This document shows positions 1-12,049 of a DNA stretch of 64,000 nt, one piece after another (position 1 is the stretch's first letter; every line of letters begins with the position of its first letter). Origin of the DNA: Sclerodactyla briareus (lineage: Eukaryota > Echinodermata > Holothuroidea > Dendrochirotida > Sclerodactylidae); NCBI GenBank assembly GCA_026419785.1, contig JAODTK010005866.1, positions 1 to 64,000 on the forward strand. The letters run 5' to 3'. The translations under genes were made by a program, and so were the position numbers. The notes beneath the pieces were generated by a model. That model did no database searches and was not told the DNA's origin. It was given only the letters and a program-made list of their open reading frames with translations.

Positions 1-2319
1 TTGAATGGACTACCCCCCCCCCCCGCCATCAGGGCCCCACCCTCACATCGAGGTACCGCGAACAACGGTATCGCCGTATTCCGTTGTCCACGTAAAGGAT
101 CGCAGCTGACGATAGTTATTGCAGTATCCAGTCGCCGGGACCCTTGCAGGGCCGTGATTGAATAGGTTCGATCCTCTCTCGTGACTCGGCAAGATAACAT
201 AAAAAATACTAGCTTTCAGTATATGTCACGTCTGGGTTTTTCACTGTTATACCATAGACTGCTTTGTTTGTTTTCTCTAGCTGTTCGACGACGAACAAAA
301 CGCGTTTTGCGTGTAGGCACGGAGGGGTAAGTTGAAACGTCCTTAATTTGTGAGCCTATAAATATCAGCTGAACATTTGAACATGATTCATTGGTGTCCA
401 CTACCCACCACCCTCTTGGGTAAAAAACTATGAAGTTCGCGACTCAATATTGAAAAACAGAAGACCAAAAGACAAAAACCTCTGTGAAAATTCTTACTAC
501 AAATTATTTATTGGCTTCTCTACATCCTATACACGTATTCGTTTCGACTAGTTGGCGTCGTTATACCTTCGAATTCCCTTTCAACAAAAACCACTTCACA
601 AGGCTCTGAGACTCCCATTGGATATTTCAAACCATTCCTGGGACTGCAGAGCACAGTATTCCACGGTGAGTTATCTCATTAAAAACAAAAAACCCAAGCG
701 ATTCATTCGAGATTTTCTGAATGGAGTCAGCAAACGGAGCAATTGACCAGAGAGCTCTGCAAGAGGGCTATTTAATCATCAACTGTCAATTGATTTTACC
801 TCTCGAAATCGTCGCGCTCTAATTGTCAGTGTTTCTAAGTCAGGTAAGTGGTCGCGCACTCCCATAGTCCCGCGCCCAACGGAGCAGCAAAGCGCCCATA
901 ATCATCGAATAGGGACGGAGAAGGAAAACGAGACATCATAAGTTCCAACTTAAGATCTGGAGTGAATCCAACCCGTTCAATCAGAACTTTGAACTGAATA
1001 AGAAATATGACTGGGCGTCGCATTTTCATCTTCTCTTGTGCTGTATAGAGTTAGAAAACCTCTCCAAAAAGAGGGCGCCACGGAGGGGTCTGGACTCTGG
1101 CGGTGCGAAAAACTCCAAAAGACAGAAGAAATGGGGAACCGAAATCGGGTCCATTCAGCAGGAGAGTATATCCAGACCGACTACCGACAGACGGGTGTAC
1201 CTTCAGGCCTACTTCGATATTCCAATTTGATCGCAGTTCGAGAAACTCTTTCGTAGTGGTTGATTTCCTCGGCCATACTTAGCAAGTCCTCATCATCAGT
1301 CATTGCCATCGAACTATTCAGGTCGCGTGTAGATATTCTGTGTCTTCGGATAGTTAGACAAAGAGGAATGACAGTAGTCTCCCGTCTGAGCTTGGAGCAG
1401 TTATTGATCTAGCGGGAAAAATTTCGGGCGGTATACTCGGTTCAATAGGCCAGACACGACGGAACAAGCATTCTATGTCGACGGGTCGAGAAATGCGGAA
1501 CAAAGTTAAACTAAAGAGGCATAAACTTAGACTGAAATACTGGCCTGAAGAGCCACCCTTGAAATTAAATAACCAACTAAATACGAAATAAACATTACCG
1601 CAGAATGCAGTAGTTTTCTTACTTCTATATTGCGCGTAAAGGCAGTTTGAATCGTAGCGTAATGGTAGGTATGGATCAACGGCATGACTCCTGTGGCCGG
1701 ACTGTGCCTACCTGGCCGGGGATCCATAGGAAAACGATTTGGAGCTTCAGACGGGCCCCATAGATTAATCGTTACGCCACTGCAATGGAGCTAACTAACT
1801 AGTGACTCACACGGAGTCTTGGCCTCTTACAGTGATATTGGTACATCACAATTCACTTTACTTATAGTAATAACTAGAATAATTTTATGAAGATTGCGTC
1901 ATGCAAGCCATATAAATAGAGGACGAGGTAAATTATTTCTTCCATTAGGACAGGCCTAACGATAATTAGGTTGTAGAATTTGCTTCATCTCAGTTTGGCG
2001 TGAAGTGTTTGATTATTTGATGAAGCTCGATAAGATAATATTTCGGATTATGCGACGCCAAATACCGAGGCATGATTAGTATCGATAGTCACCCCTTTCA
2101 AACTTACCGGCTCTTGACCAATCATAACTTGCGCAGTCATTTCACAAGATACATCCTACATTCGTTAACGAATTATATTTTATGATGGAAAGAGTTCAAG
2201 AGATGAAAACTCATTGGTGTATACACGACGATGGGAGATAAGATCTGTTTTGTTTGTGCTGCTGGGTAGGTTTATGTGTTGTGCTTGAACGTGCATGAAG
2301 TCTTTTTTATCTACCGCGG
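1..2319. other. No gene recognised; unique-looking sequence
   Basis: Mixed-composition DNA with stops frequent in all frames. There is a 12-base C run at 13-24. A GGTTCGATCC stretch at 165-174 resembles a Pol III B box, but no tRNA fold surrounds it. Short open frames (about 60-70 codons) show no family motif. I see no repeat structure that I can support here. Confidence 0.6.
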
Positions 2320-2890
2320 CAGTGGCCATCAATGTTGACTGGCTTCGCAAACTGAGGTTCGTAGACGCCTCGAGTCATGAAGCCCCTGGACAGTGCGTAT
2401 GAGGTCGCGATATCTGAGCAGAAGAAACAGCTCGTTCATGGGCTCCGTTGTGCTTCCAGACTACTTATTAATCCTAGGGAAGCATAACCGCTCACTGTTG
2501 GGCTGGGACGGAGATTGAATTTGGATCCTTTTTTACTATCTCACTTCCCCGCATTCTTGGCTACCGAGGGCAAGACCGCGTGTCCTATGCCAGGGTTATT
2601 GTGGAGGCGGAATAGTGTAGGTTAGTTGACCTGAGCCGTGATCGGCAACTGCGTTTCTTTGGAGATATGGCGCGCCTCCAGGCGGATGATCCAGTCCACT
2701 GCGTCATGTCGGTACGGGATACGGTGGGATGAGCCTGCGCGCTGAGACGCCTCCGTTGGTTGGCTCAGCTCCGAGGGTTGCTCAGGGAGTCAGAGGATGG
2801 GTCAGGCCAGGCTGGTCGCTGCGTAGATATATGAGGCCGGGTGATTGGAAGCGGCGGGTGTATGCGGCTGGGTGCCTCCCATCAGTGAGT
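2320..2890 (+). pseudogene. C-terminal part of a non-LTR retrotransposon reverse transcriptase, frameshifted
   Basis: Reading the plus strand in shifting frames gives a continuous match to the region after the RT palm in animal LINEs. A segment near 2,395-2,500 reads like the arm with RSRYLSRR. From 2,550 the frame reads RILGYRGQDRVSYARV and then hits TAG at 2,613. It continues as DRQLRFFGDMARLQADD, with G-D where the family usually has G-H. After another stop near 2,716 the neighbouring frame gives RPGDWKRRVYAAGCLP, which fits the usual GDWKRRVDAA end. At least two stops and two frame changes make it dead. The catalytic palm is absent, as expected of a 5'-truncated copy. The family is recalled from general knowledge and the clade is not assigned. 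Confidence 0.8.
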
Positions 2891-4738
2891 GAGTTGGCGA
2901 CGCTTTCCGTCACGATGGTAGAACACCTACCGAGGTGGGAACCCCAACAGGGGGGACGATATTCATTTCCCATCGTAGTGCATATCAACTTTGATCGGGA
3001 TTATATATTTATTACATTCAGTTGTCTTTATTGACAAAATAATAATACATGAATAATAGCTTGAAAAGAGAAAAGAAAAAACATTTTCCCCCAAAAAAAA
3101 GTTTTTACACGCTTATATTTTGAAGCCGTAATAAGAGGTCTTATTGTTTGGTCCAATTGGGTGACGGCGTTCTCACACATGACGCGCGCCGAAAACCGGT
3201 AAATGGTATTGTGAGAAGATATTGTCTTCGATTGAACCAGGGCGTGTGTCGATTCATCGGTAGAAAAAAACTATCGAACCAGCCCACATAAACTAATGAC
3301 GTTTGTGTTTACTCTGTCCTGCACTGGCATTTCATCAGCTTGTTCTGCGATGCTCCCCACCCCACCCCACCCCACCCCTAGAAAGGTTGTGAAATGAATT
3401 TTGTCAGACTCGAACGATTATTTTTCTTTCCGGACGTTCACCTGCGGCGTCACGGGTGGCACTGCCTTTCAACCCGCCTCGCGGACAGTCCTCGGGACTA
3501 TTATACTAGATGTGTCAACGCGTCGAGTACCTCGAGCGGTGTCCGGAATTATAGAGGGGGTGTTGAAGAGCTGGAAGGACGCTGACCCCCAACAGGTACC
3601 CTTATACCCCCAAGGGCAGGGTAACGTGCCCCGGCCGACGTGCCTGTCAACTCCGTTTTAGGGAATCCTGAGTCATTTGATTTGCTAATTTTGCGTAATA
3701 TAGTTCCAGCTCGCGATTACTCGAGAGTTCGGCTAACATCTTGTATGTAGATTGTATATTGAGGTATCCTGTTTCGCGGGTATGCGCCACGCGGCATTAC
3801 TGCAAATCGTGTGGTCGCTTTGAAAACAGAAAATATGCAAAGTGTGATAAAATGACACGGCAGGTGACTGAAAATGCCTAAAATAAGGTCAAAAATTTAT
3901 TAGACTTCACAGTGACAGGTCGTGGTTCAGTTTAAACTGCATTTAAAGTAAATGAAACAAATTGCCTGTGTACTGGCACATGTGAGAATCGGAAGGGATA
4001 GCCTTGCCAGCACCCCACACCTAAGCAAGTTGCCTTGTTGTGTTATTTCATCACTCGAAGTACTTTTACCTTGATTAATAACGACATGTAATATCTTAAT
4101 ATCTTCAGATCCTGTAGTGTAAATTCACTTTGAACAGAATTTGTCTTGCATCGTCTCTCTGCTACACAGGCTTCACATTTATGTGACGGTGACGTCCCTT
4201 TATCAGGGAGATCGATAATGTTTTTATTTCAAGCCCACAGGTTTTGTATATCGTAACATACACATCAGAGGAGGCGTAGAAATTGGTTCCTCCATGGGTT
4301 TCATCCTGTACTGCCGGTGTGTCAGTATTTCGCAAAGCAGTTTTCATTCTTCAGAATTCCCCGACGATTATCCTATGGGGCCCCGTGGAACTGAAGCTCC
4401 AAAAGAGGTCCGAGACAGCGTTAATTTTTCTTCGCTGAATTCTTCTGGATCCCCAGTTAAGAGCATAGTCCGCCTACAAGAGTTACTGATTCACAACTGC
4501 TTTTATGCGGAAAATGAAGTAAGAAAACGACAGCTTTTTGCGTGTAACTGTATATTCCAGTTGGTTATTTATCATTTTCAGGGTGATTTTTCAGGCCAGT
4601 ATTTCAAGTCTAAAAGTTTTTATGCCTCTCAAGTTTCACTTTGTTACGCATTACTCGACCTGTCGACATAGAATGCCTGGAAGGACTTCATTTCAGAGCC
4701 TCCATTTGTATCTACGTTCCGCTGTTTCTATTTACACT
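2891..4738. other. No gene recognised; contains a (CCCCA)n tract
   Basis: A short (CCCCA)n run lies at 3,355-3,378. The open frames near 3,394-3,661 and 4,294-4,671 show no domain and no flanking splice or promoter context that I can defend. The stretch otherwise looks like single-copy non-coding DNA. Confidence 0.5.
3355..3378. repeat. (CCCCA)n simple repeat
   Basis: About five perfect CCCCA units in a row, seen directly. Confidence 0.9.
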
Positions 4739-5520
4739 GATTAGAGCCTCGCTCTGGTACTGGTCTACGCTCCTCTGTTGCTATGATACTGTCTCCATTT
4801 TCTGTCGCTCTGGTATTGTGTCTACATTTCTCTGTCGCTCTGATATTGATCTATGCTTCGCTGTCGCTCTGGCAATGCAAGTTTTACGCTTCCCTGTCTC
4901 TCTGGAACTAGTCCTACTCTCTTCTGTGCCGTCTTGTATTGGTCTACGCTTCTCTGTCGCTATAGTACTGGTCTACACTGTACTGTCGCTCTGGTATTGG
5001 TCTACGTTTCTCTGTCATTCTGGTACTGGTTTACGCTTCTCTGCCATTCTGGTATTGGTCTACGCTTCTCTGTCGCTCTGGTATTGGTCTATGTTCTCTG
5101 TGGCTATGGTATTGGTGTTTTACGCTTCTCTGTCGCTAGTACTGACTACACTGTACAGTGGATCTGCGTACTGGTCACGTTTCTCTGTCATTCTGGTACT
5201 GGTTTACGCTACTTCTCCTCGCCATTCTGGTATTGGTCTATATGCTATCTCTGGCGCTCTGTATTGGTCTCTGCTCTTCTGTGCTTTTGGTACTGATCAC
5301 GCTTCTCTGACATTCTGGTATGGTCTACACTTAACACTTTACTGTGTCTGCTGGTACCCGTCTACGCTTCTCTGTCGCTCTGGTATGGAATCTATGCTTC
5401 GCTTTCGCTCTGGTACGATTTACTTTTTCTCTGTCATTCTGGTATTGGTCTAAGTTTTCTCTATAATTAGTCTGGTATTGGTTTACGGCTTCTCTGACAG
5501 CTCTGTATTGGATAGCCTTC
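4739..5520 (+). repeat. Minisatellite, about 29-bp period, CTCTGG/TCTACGC unit
   Basis: About 27 degenerate copies of a unit built from TCTACGCTTCTC, TGTCGCTCTGG and TATTGG. Where copies are cleanest the spacing is 29 bp (5,051 to 5,080). Units vary by small indels and by CGCT/CATT alternation. One frame stays open from 4,641 to 5,453, giving a Leu/Val/Tyr/Ser-rich 270-codon string. The unit contains few stops, so this openness follows from the repeat and is not evidence of a protein. The array decays towards its right end. Confidence 0.92.
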
Positions 5521-6913
5521 TCTTTTTTTTGCTTGTGAGCAGACCGTTTTCAAGGAGGACCGACTGTAAAGGCGTAGTAGCAAAATAGTGTGAGCAATTA
5601 ATAAAGGGGAAGTTGAGATCATTGCCCTGGGTGCGCATGGAGTGTGTATAAAACGTTAGTGATGCACGGATCACTACAAAATGCTTCAATTACACTCAGA
5701 AATCAATTTACAAGTAAACTATAAGAATCCCTGGAACAAATTCTAATTAAGATCATTTGTGATATATGGAGACGCGAATTTTTGCTGAACACCGTTGACT
5801 AATTACGGATTTGATTCAGGGTTTTCGTATCACCTCCTTAACATTCCCATCTCAGAAAGTACAACATTCGTCAGTCTCTATTTCTAAACTTCTTCGAATG
5901 TTTGTACACTGCTTGAGGACATTCGTTTTGAGGTTCCCAATCCGCAGTCCAACGACCTGATCAAAGTGGTTGGAAACATTTCCGATTTAAAGCACAGGGA
6001 TTCAGGGAAGAAAGGCGTCGAGTAACTTTATTTCGGTCAACTATCATCAGTTTAACAGGACAGGGAAAGTAAGGGTATGCTGAAATCATCCTGAGATTAT
6101 CCTGAGGTCATTTACTTGCAGGCCGGATTTACATTTATTCCGATCGGTGACGTTCCCTGTCGAGATATTTGGGATGACCAAATGTCCTTCTGCCAAGGGC
6201 TCACATTCTTATGCGTTGACGGCTATATGAGTGGCATTGTCAGGTCTAATTTTATAAAAATTTAGGTTGTCCATCGTCATTGGTTCTAAGATTTTGTGGG
6301 AAACAACCTAGTTATCTTCAATATATTATGTATGTACAGTCGCGGTGAGAAAAACTATCACGGAGTGATCAAAATTAGATCCTTTTATTAGAGTGAGTGG
6401 GATTTGTCAAATTCGAAGTCATAGAGGGTGAATGTGCCGGATATTTCATTGCTGTTTTTTATTCTGAAATTCAGAAGATGACCCGTTTTCAATTTATTCA
6501 AGATCATCACTGAGTCCAATGACTGGGTGATTTCGAAATTTATAACAAGGTGAAAAAGGGCACCAAATAGAGGGAAACTTCTCTCATGCAATCGAAGTAG
6601 GAAGTGGAAATTACCAAAATGTGGAGTTTAGGGGAACTTAGTTGCAGATTTATGTTGTTTGTTTGTTCAAATATGCTCTTTTTTCATATATTTAGAGATT
6701 GAAAGGACTGAACAATGGGTTTCAAATTTAGAACAGGGTACGAAATAAAGTGTTTCCCCAGCTACTGAGACTCGCTGAAATTTCTATGGATATGATTTTC
6801 TTTGGGGGGGGTGCTGTTTTCAAATATATTCTGTAAAATTTCCACTATTTGCAACTTTTGCAAGATATTTTGAGATAGAAACGATTGAATCGTTAAGCCG
6901 CGTTTCCATGCAC
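5521..6913. other. No gene recognised
   Basis: AT-rich, stop-rich sequence without recognisable domains. A G run at 6,804-6,811 is the only notable low-complexity feature. Confidence 0.5.
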
Positions 6914-7029
6914 GCGGGCGGGCGGGCGGGCGGGCGTCTAAAATCGCTCATCGTTATTTTCAACTGAGCCGTCTACATGCAGGCGGGCGGGCGGGCGGGC
7001 GGGCGGGCGGGCGGGCGGGCGGGCGGGCG
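6914..7029 (+). repeat. Two (GGGC)n arrays in a short tandem duplication
   Basis: Five GGGC units at about 6,914-6,936 and about twelve at 6,982-7,029. Similar flanks (CGTTTCCATGCACG / CGTCTACATGCAG on the left, CGTCTAAAATCG / CGTTTCTCAAATCG on the right) show that a 67-bp unit was duplicated and each copy expanded separately. The plus strand has repeated GGG tracts with one-base loops, the classic G-quadruplex pattern. Open frames across it (Arg/Pro/Ala strings) are by-products of the repeat. Confidence 0.95.
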
Positions 7030-7436
7030 TTTCTCAAATCGGTCATGTAGCGATTTTTTCCGCCCCCCGCGTGTCCGCGTGGCATTTGCGTCATCAATAC
7101 GGGGATGATTCTGCATCTTCCCGGCCTTGACCGGGAAATGGAGAGTAGAGGACATTTTAGGTTCAAATAATGTTCCAAACAACGAATTCATAACTGTTCA
7201 AAACATAGGATGAGATTTATACAGAGTGTCTATATTCAACACAACACCTTTTTGAACACATATTTACATGTTTAAACCGATGATATGGTCAAGTATTTGC
7301 TAATTAATCTCCAAAAACCTGTCAATTGTGGAGTTTAAGGTGGGCCGTAAACTCGTGGACATCAACACAATGGTTTTCAGAAAAAACGAAACACCCGTGT
7401 TTAGTTTTAAGCGCACTAATATGCGTCCGGTGTGGT

Positions 7437-7547
7437 GACAACAACGTCAAACGACAACAACGACAATGACAACAACGACAACAACAACAACGACAACGAC
7501 GACAACAGCGCGACAACGACAACAACGGCAACAACAACAACAACAAG

Positions 7548-7613
<66 letters not shown>

Positions 7614-7657
7614 AATAATAACAATAATAACAATAATAACAATAATAATAATACAAT
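7437..7657 (+). repeat. (CAA)n with CGA and AAT/AAC variants
   Basis: Begins as mixed CAA/CGA/TGA triplets, becomes pure CAA at about 7,541-7,612 and ends as AAT/AAC triplets. Poly-Leu, poly-Cys and poly-Thr open frames on both strands are consequences of the triplet period. Confidence 0.95.
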
Positions 7658-8997
7658 ATTAATAATAGTAGGCTAGATCGGTTTATATAGCGCTATACAC
7701 ACTTAAAAAGATTGTATAGTGAAGAAGAGGCCGAGATGTGTCTATGACTGCCTAGCACATAATCACATTGTTACTCATTTTGACGCTTACCTCTTCCTCC
7801 GCGTCAGACTTGTCCTGTTGTAATGGATACCGCAGTGATTCCTCATAAACGCCCCCTCTCTTCGTCCGTGTCGTCCCGCCCGCCGCTCCCCGCGTGTTCA
7901 TGAAACGCAGCTTTACACATTTTCAGCAGATGCCGAGGAGATCCTGCAAGTCCGGGGGTTGTGGTGTTGTGTTTTCAAATAAATTGACACTTTATTTTAT
8001 GATGTAAAACGCGGGTATAATGACCGATATGCTCAACGTTCGTTCAACCTTATCACACCTTTACCATCATAAGAAATTGTCTCCTCAATCTGAGAAATAA
8101 TTGGAGGAAGGTGATAATAGAAAAATATACCAGTTTCCGTTGATATTCCTCCCCCCCCCAAAAAAAAAAAAAAAAAAAAAACACGATCAGGTGGCGCGGC
8201 ACACGCAATCAGTTGTCTTTAGAGTTTGGTCGACGTCCCTTGACGCAAACCCAACCATCCTATAGCAGAAAGACCCACAGACAAGGAATAACGCAGAAAA
8301 CACTTTTTGACCCAGTTTTAGGTCGAACTGTTCAATTCCAAGAAATATAAGCTGATGTGGCGTATTCTTCTATATACACAATGGGGTCAATACACTGATT
8401 TGCGCTCCTATTACACCAGTGCTGACATCTGTGGGGTTTTGACAGGATTTGTCGCTGTCAGCCTTCCTTGAAAATGCGCTTGGTCATACATAGCTTGAGT
8501 TAGATCAGCCGGCGGCAATCTCTAGCTGTCTAGTCAGTGGGATTTCGCATTACTTCCCCACATGGAAATAAAACGATCACTTCTATAGTGGTGTTGAATA
8601 CCAGGCCATGTATAGTAATGAACTAAAAGTAAATGAGTGATAGTCTGCCAGCAAAACGAAAGTAAACAGTCGGGGTTATGTTAAAAACACAGACGTGATT
8701 AGGACAATGATGTAAAAGCTATAACTGGTGCTTTAACTATATACTTTCATGCTGATTGACTTCTATGGCGAAGACCTGTTTGACAAAGAAAGAATTTGGA
8801 CCGCCCCATAACCTTACGTACTGATTAATTTCCAGGAGAATTGTATCAATATTTACTCATTGTATATACAAAGGCCTTGGGGAAATCGAGGCGGCCACGA
8901 ACAGTGTTTGTGTTGAACCCGATTGTTATGGCTCAACGACACGAGACCTTGTAGATGTTAGTGCTATTCAAGTTGAAAAAAACATACCTTGAAGAGA
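7658..8997. other. No gene recognised; contains a C/A homopolymer junction
   Basis: A C run followed by about 22 A's lies at 8,150-8,181, possibly the tail of an old insertion. Just after the triplet array, 7,680-7,700 reads TATATAGCGCTATACACAC, resembling the GCGCTATA/ACAAGT stretch near LINE 3' ends, but no RT remnant is adjacent. Nothing else is supported. Confidence 0.45.
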
Positions 8998-9625
8998 AAT
9001 TTACAGGACAACTGCAGGCTTGGAGGAAAAAGAAGATATATCGGGGGAATGAGAAACTCTACCTATAGGTTCGAAACCCATTTCAATACGATGTTCCTAT
9101 GTGGAGTTATTGGCCTTCAAATTGGTCCCTCATGCAGAGAAATTGGAGAGAATCCAATTGCGCAATAACGCATGACGTCACACATGGACAACCCCGGGAA
9201 GGTATGTCATGTATTTCATGTTTCATTTGTTGAATAAGTCAACATTTAGCAGAAGTTCTGTTGTCTTTCTCTCACTAAAGTAACCATCAACACCTACCAA
9301 CCCTACCACAGCAATCCTCTACCATAGACTAAATGTTTCTGAAGTGAAAACAATGTGTGAATTTCCAATAGAAAACAAAGATTGTTTGCAGGGTTGTGCA
9401 AGTATGACATCCTTTATTATTGCATGATGGGATGCTTTTCGATCTTGCGCAATGCACATGCACAAACTTCAATTGACCTGTAATTCCGTAAGGGAACGTC
9501 GTGTGAACTTTAGCTTTGGACTGACGCTTCAGTTTATCTCCAGCAAGATATGATAGCTCTTTTTCATACTGCAGTTGTCCTTCAAAGAGAAATCGAATCG
9601 AGCAATACAAAACAAGATTATATAC
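8998..9625 (+). repeat. Dispersed repeat family R1, copy a (inverted relative to 55,185-55,760)
   Basis: By-eye alignment to the reverse complement of 55,185-55,760 is collinear over about 600 bp. Shared blocks include GGACAACTGCAGGCTTG, ATGCAGAGAAATTGG, GCAGAAGTTCTGT, CATCAACACCTACCAAC, ACAAAGATTGTTTGC, ATCTTGCGCAAT and GCAGTTGTCCTTCAA, at perhaps 75-80% identity. Both copies have short, differently placed open frames. A remnant of a mobile-element coding region is possible, but I recognise no domain. It contains a CRE-like TGACGTCA at about 9,174. An open frame at 9,329-9,847 on the minus strand overlaps and is not conserved. Confidence 0.8.
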
Positions 9626-10789
9626 AAGCCAAAGATTTGTATGACTGCCTTCGACCGTCGATCTGTCAGTATTACCCCCCTTCCATTTCTTCTCGTTTTT
9701 TCTCACAGGAATGATTAGAACATAATTTACGAGTATATGATATGAACAAGGTACAGCTCGATAACGAAAGTAAATTGAAACATAGTTTAAATACAGCCAA
9801 TGAGAACATGGGTTAAACAAATTTGATGTTAAAATAGACTCAGTCACCCATGCAGATACAGAAGTGAGGGTAGAAATCCTTTGGAGCTGCTTGTAAGAAG
9901 GGACCTTTCTTGATAGAGTCTAAAATAGAAACAAAGCTAAATACTTCTGATTTCAAGTCGAGTGCACCATTCAGTTAATTTGAAGGATATCGTGTTATCG
10001 ATAGGACTGATATAGTGATGAATGTTAGTTTTTTCACGGTCAGCTTCAAGTATCTTGGTCTCCACTTTCTGCAGGCCCTCTGTCCTCGGAATAACCGAAT
10101 TATGCCTGAATAGATCATCCTAATGCAACCGGAGTCAGCTTCAGAGTCGTTAAGAATGGGAGGGCGATTTCGTGAACATAAGTTGATAAGTATAAGATTA
10201 GTCTAATCTGCGTGTTTCAGTCTCCCGTTTATAATTTTAGTTCTAATAGAAGAGGTTAATGAATCAATGCAATAGGTTTCGCACCTCCCAACGTGGAATG
10301 GTACAGGTCAATATGTTATGCAGGAGGACCGAACCCTAGCAATTCCCTAGCACACACAGTTTCTGACTTTCAATAGCGCAGATGCGCACCTCTTAACGAG
10401 TAATACATCTTTCGGATAACGCTCACTCCGATCCTTCGAGATTCCTTAACTCCACCGAGGAAAACAACCAGTTCAGTTCATACAACTTGAACAGCCAATC
10501 AGCAAACACCTGCCAGAGTTGTGTTTCCATATGCTCCATAGTCATTTTAGAAACACTCAGTCAATCGGGTGTTGTGGCGTATTCCATCTCCCTTGCGTTA
10601 CCAGGTTACGGTAATGGAAAGGCATTTGAAGAACTCTATTCATAATTCTATTGCTCACACTAGGAGTAATACAGCTACGGCAGTTATTCACACCTAACTT
10701 TAGGTTATTTGCATGCATTTTATCCGAGAACAAGGTTTCGTGTTAAGATCCTCGATTCGGTTCGTGTATATATGTCCGTTTTCAGATTC
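9626..10789. other. No gene recognised
   Basis: Holds the 5' part of a 172-codon minus-strand open frame (9,329-9,847), whose length is near what chance gives in 64 kb and whose sequence shows no family motif. The rest has frequent stops and no repeat that I could pair. Confidence 0.45.
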
Positions 10790-11350
10790 GCCAAATGCAC
10801 ATTAACTTCGCAGTAACATAATCCCATCATGTATTGTAATGATCCAAGGTTCATTCAAAAAACAAGAATGCAGGAAACAGCATTTTCAAGCTCGAGGATT
10901 TACCCATTTGCTCTTGGGTTGGTCATATTTCCGTTTTTCGACACCTCTGTAGCCATCTCTTGATGTTTTTTTTTTTTCCTGCTTTCATGGATATTGGACT
11001 GAAATGAGGCGTGATAAGGGGTGTCGTGGGGATTGCAACTCCGCCAGAAAAGGTAATAAAAATAAATATGTCACTCACAAATGGGTTTGAATATCTCGAT
11101 ATCTGGATATCGGTGAAGGATTGCTGGTATTCCGGAATTTGGGGCTACGCTTATGAATTGGATTGGATTTCCTGATCACAATGTTGAGAGGCACCATGAC
11201 ATTAATAACGTTAATTAAATGAAACTGTCACAAATTTCTACTAATTTGAAAGTCAAGGTTGATAGATTGGCTGAATTGCGTGGGTAATTGCTTGAATCGG
11301 TCAAAGACCGCTAGCGAGACGTTTTGTAACTTTATTCTTGCTATTGCTAA
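10790..11350 (+). repeat. Dispersed repeat family R2, copy a
   Basis: Aligns in direct orientation with 12,050-12,770. Shared blocks include GGATTTACCCATTT versus TGATTTAGCCATTT, ACAAATGGGTTTGAATATC versus ACAAATGGGTTCGGATATC, GAAGGATTGC, and GGTCAAAGACCGC versus GGTCGAAGACCGC. The same end recurs inverted at 59,240-59,430. No coding capacity is recognised. Confidence 0.75.
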
Positions 11351-11556
11351 CGATACAACGCTTCATCTATCTTCAAGATTCAGAAAAATTGATTCCAATT
11401 AGGAAGGGGCCTATAGTTGTATTTCGCCCTAGTTTGAACCGTGGTCATTTTAGCAATTTTGTATGTCTATAATAGTGACTAGGGAAGTGCATTACTTATG
11501 CTCATGAGAATTTCAATGGGGGATCACCTGCAACATTTGGTTTCTCCCCCACAAAC

Positions 11557-11632
11557 ACAAAACGTTTTTTGAAACCATGATTGTTGAGGGATAAAAGTTA
11601 TACACAACAATCATGGTTTTAGAAACGTTTTG
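11557..11632. repeat. Inverted repeat, about 29-bp arms, 17-nt loop
   Basis: The left arm (about 11,557-11,586, containing CCATGATTGTTG) pairs with the right arm (about 11,604-11,632, starting CAACAATCATGG) with only one or two mismatches. It is either a small palindromic element or a hairpin-forming site. The 17-mer CAACAATCATGGTTTTA recurs at 29,613-29,629. Confidence 0.85.
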
Positions 11633-11767
11633 CTTTTACAGGGTCAGTGTTCACGTGAATCCTTTATGAGTAGATTATCTTGAACAATAAAGAACAAGAC
11701 ACATGCAAAGTGTGTGTCCTCAGGATACTTACTTATTGCCCAGAATGTATCTGTATATGCACTTATC

Positions 11768-11857
11768 TTTTTTTTTTTTTAAGACGTTGTTCCGCGCAGA
11801 TATGACACCAACGCGGTGTGTCATAGGGCTATCAATTTTTTTTTTTTTTTTTTTTTA
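11768..11857 (+). repeat. Two poly-T tracts
   Basis: T runs at about 11,768-11,781 and 11,838-11,857. In minus-strand orientation they are A runs that could be retroposon tails, but no body is recognisable next to them. Confidence 0.8.
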
Positions 11858-12049
11858 CCAACTAGCAAGGAGATGCCATTATATGAGCGTCCTTCTCATG
11901 GTCACGAACCTACCCCAATCACTTTGTACGCCACCAGTGGCCACCTAACCAGCAGACAATAACAATACGCCAAACCATTATACTCCGCAGATGTTCCTCT
12001 ACTTGAAAAAATGAAGAGAGAATAAACAATAATTCTTCAAAAATTTAGC

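Noticed and set aside
165-174. Pol III B-box-like GGTTCGATCC
   Set aside because: The flanks do not form a T stem and no A box lies at the right distance.
4641-5453. 270-codon open frame, Leu/Val/Tyr/Ser-rich
   Set aside because: It is the minisatellite read in one frame; composition follows the 29-bp unit and no start, splice or domain context exists.
6960-7191. Ala/Arg/Pro repeat peptides
   Set aside because: Products of the (GGGC)n array.
7322-7662. Poly-Leu, poly-Cys and poly-Thr open frames
   Set aside because: Products of the (CAA)n tract on either strand.
9068-9078. B-box-like GGTTCGAAACC
   Set aside because: A T-arm could nearly form, but no tRNA acceptor or anticodon arm surrounds it, and the homologous R1 copy at 55 kb lacks it.
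9329-9847. 172-codon minus-strand open frame
   Set aside because: Length is near chance expectation for 64 kb of six-frame sequence, no motif is visible, and the overlapping part is not open in the R1 copy at 55 kb.
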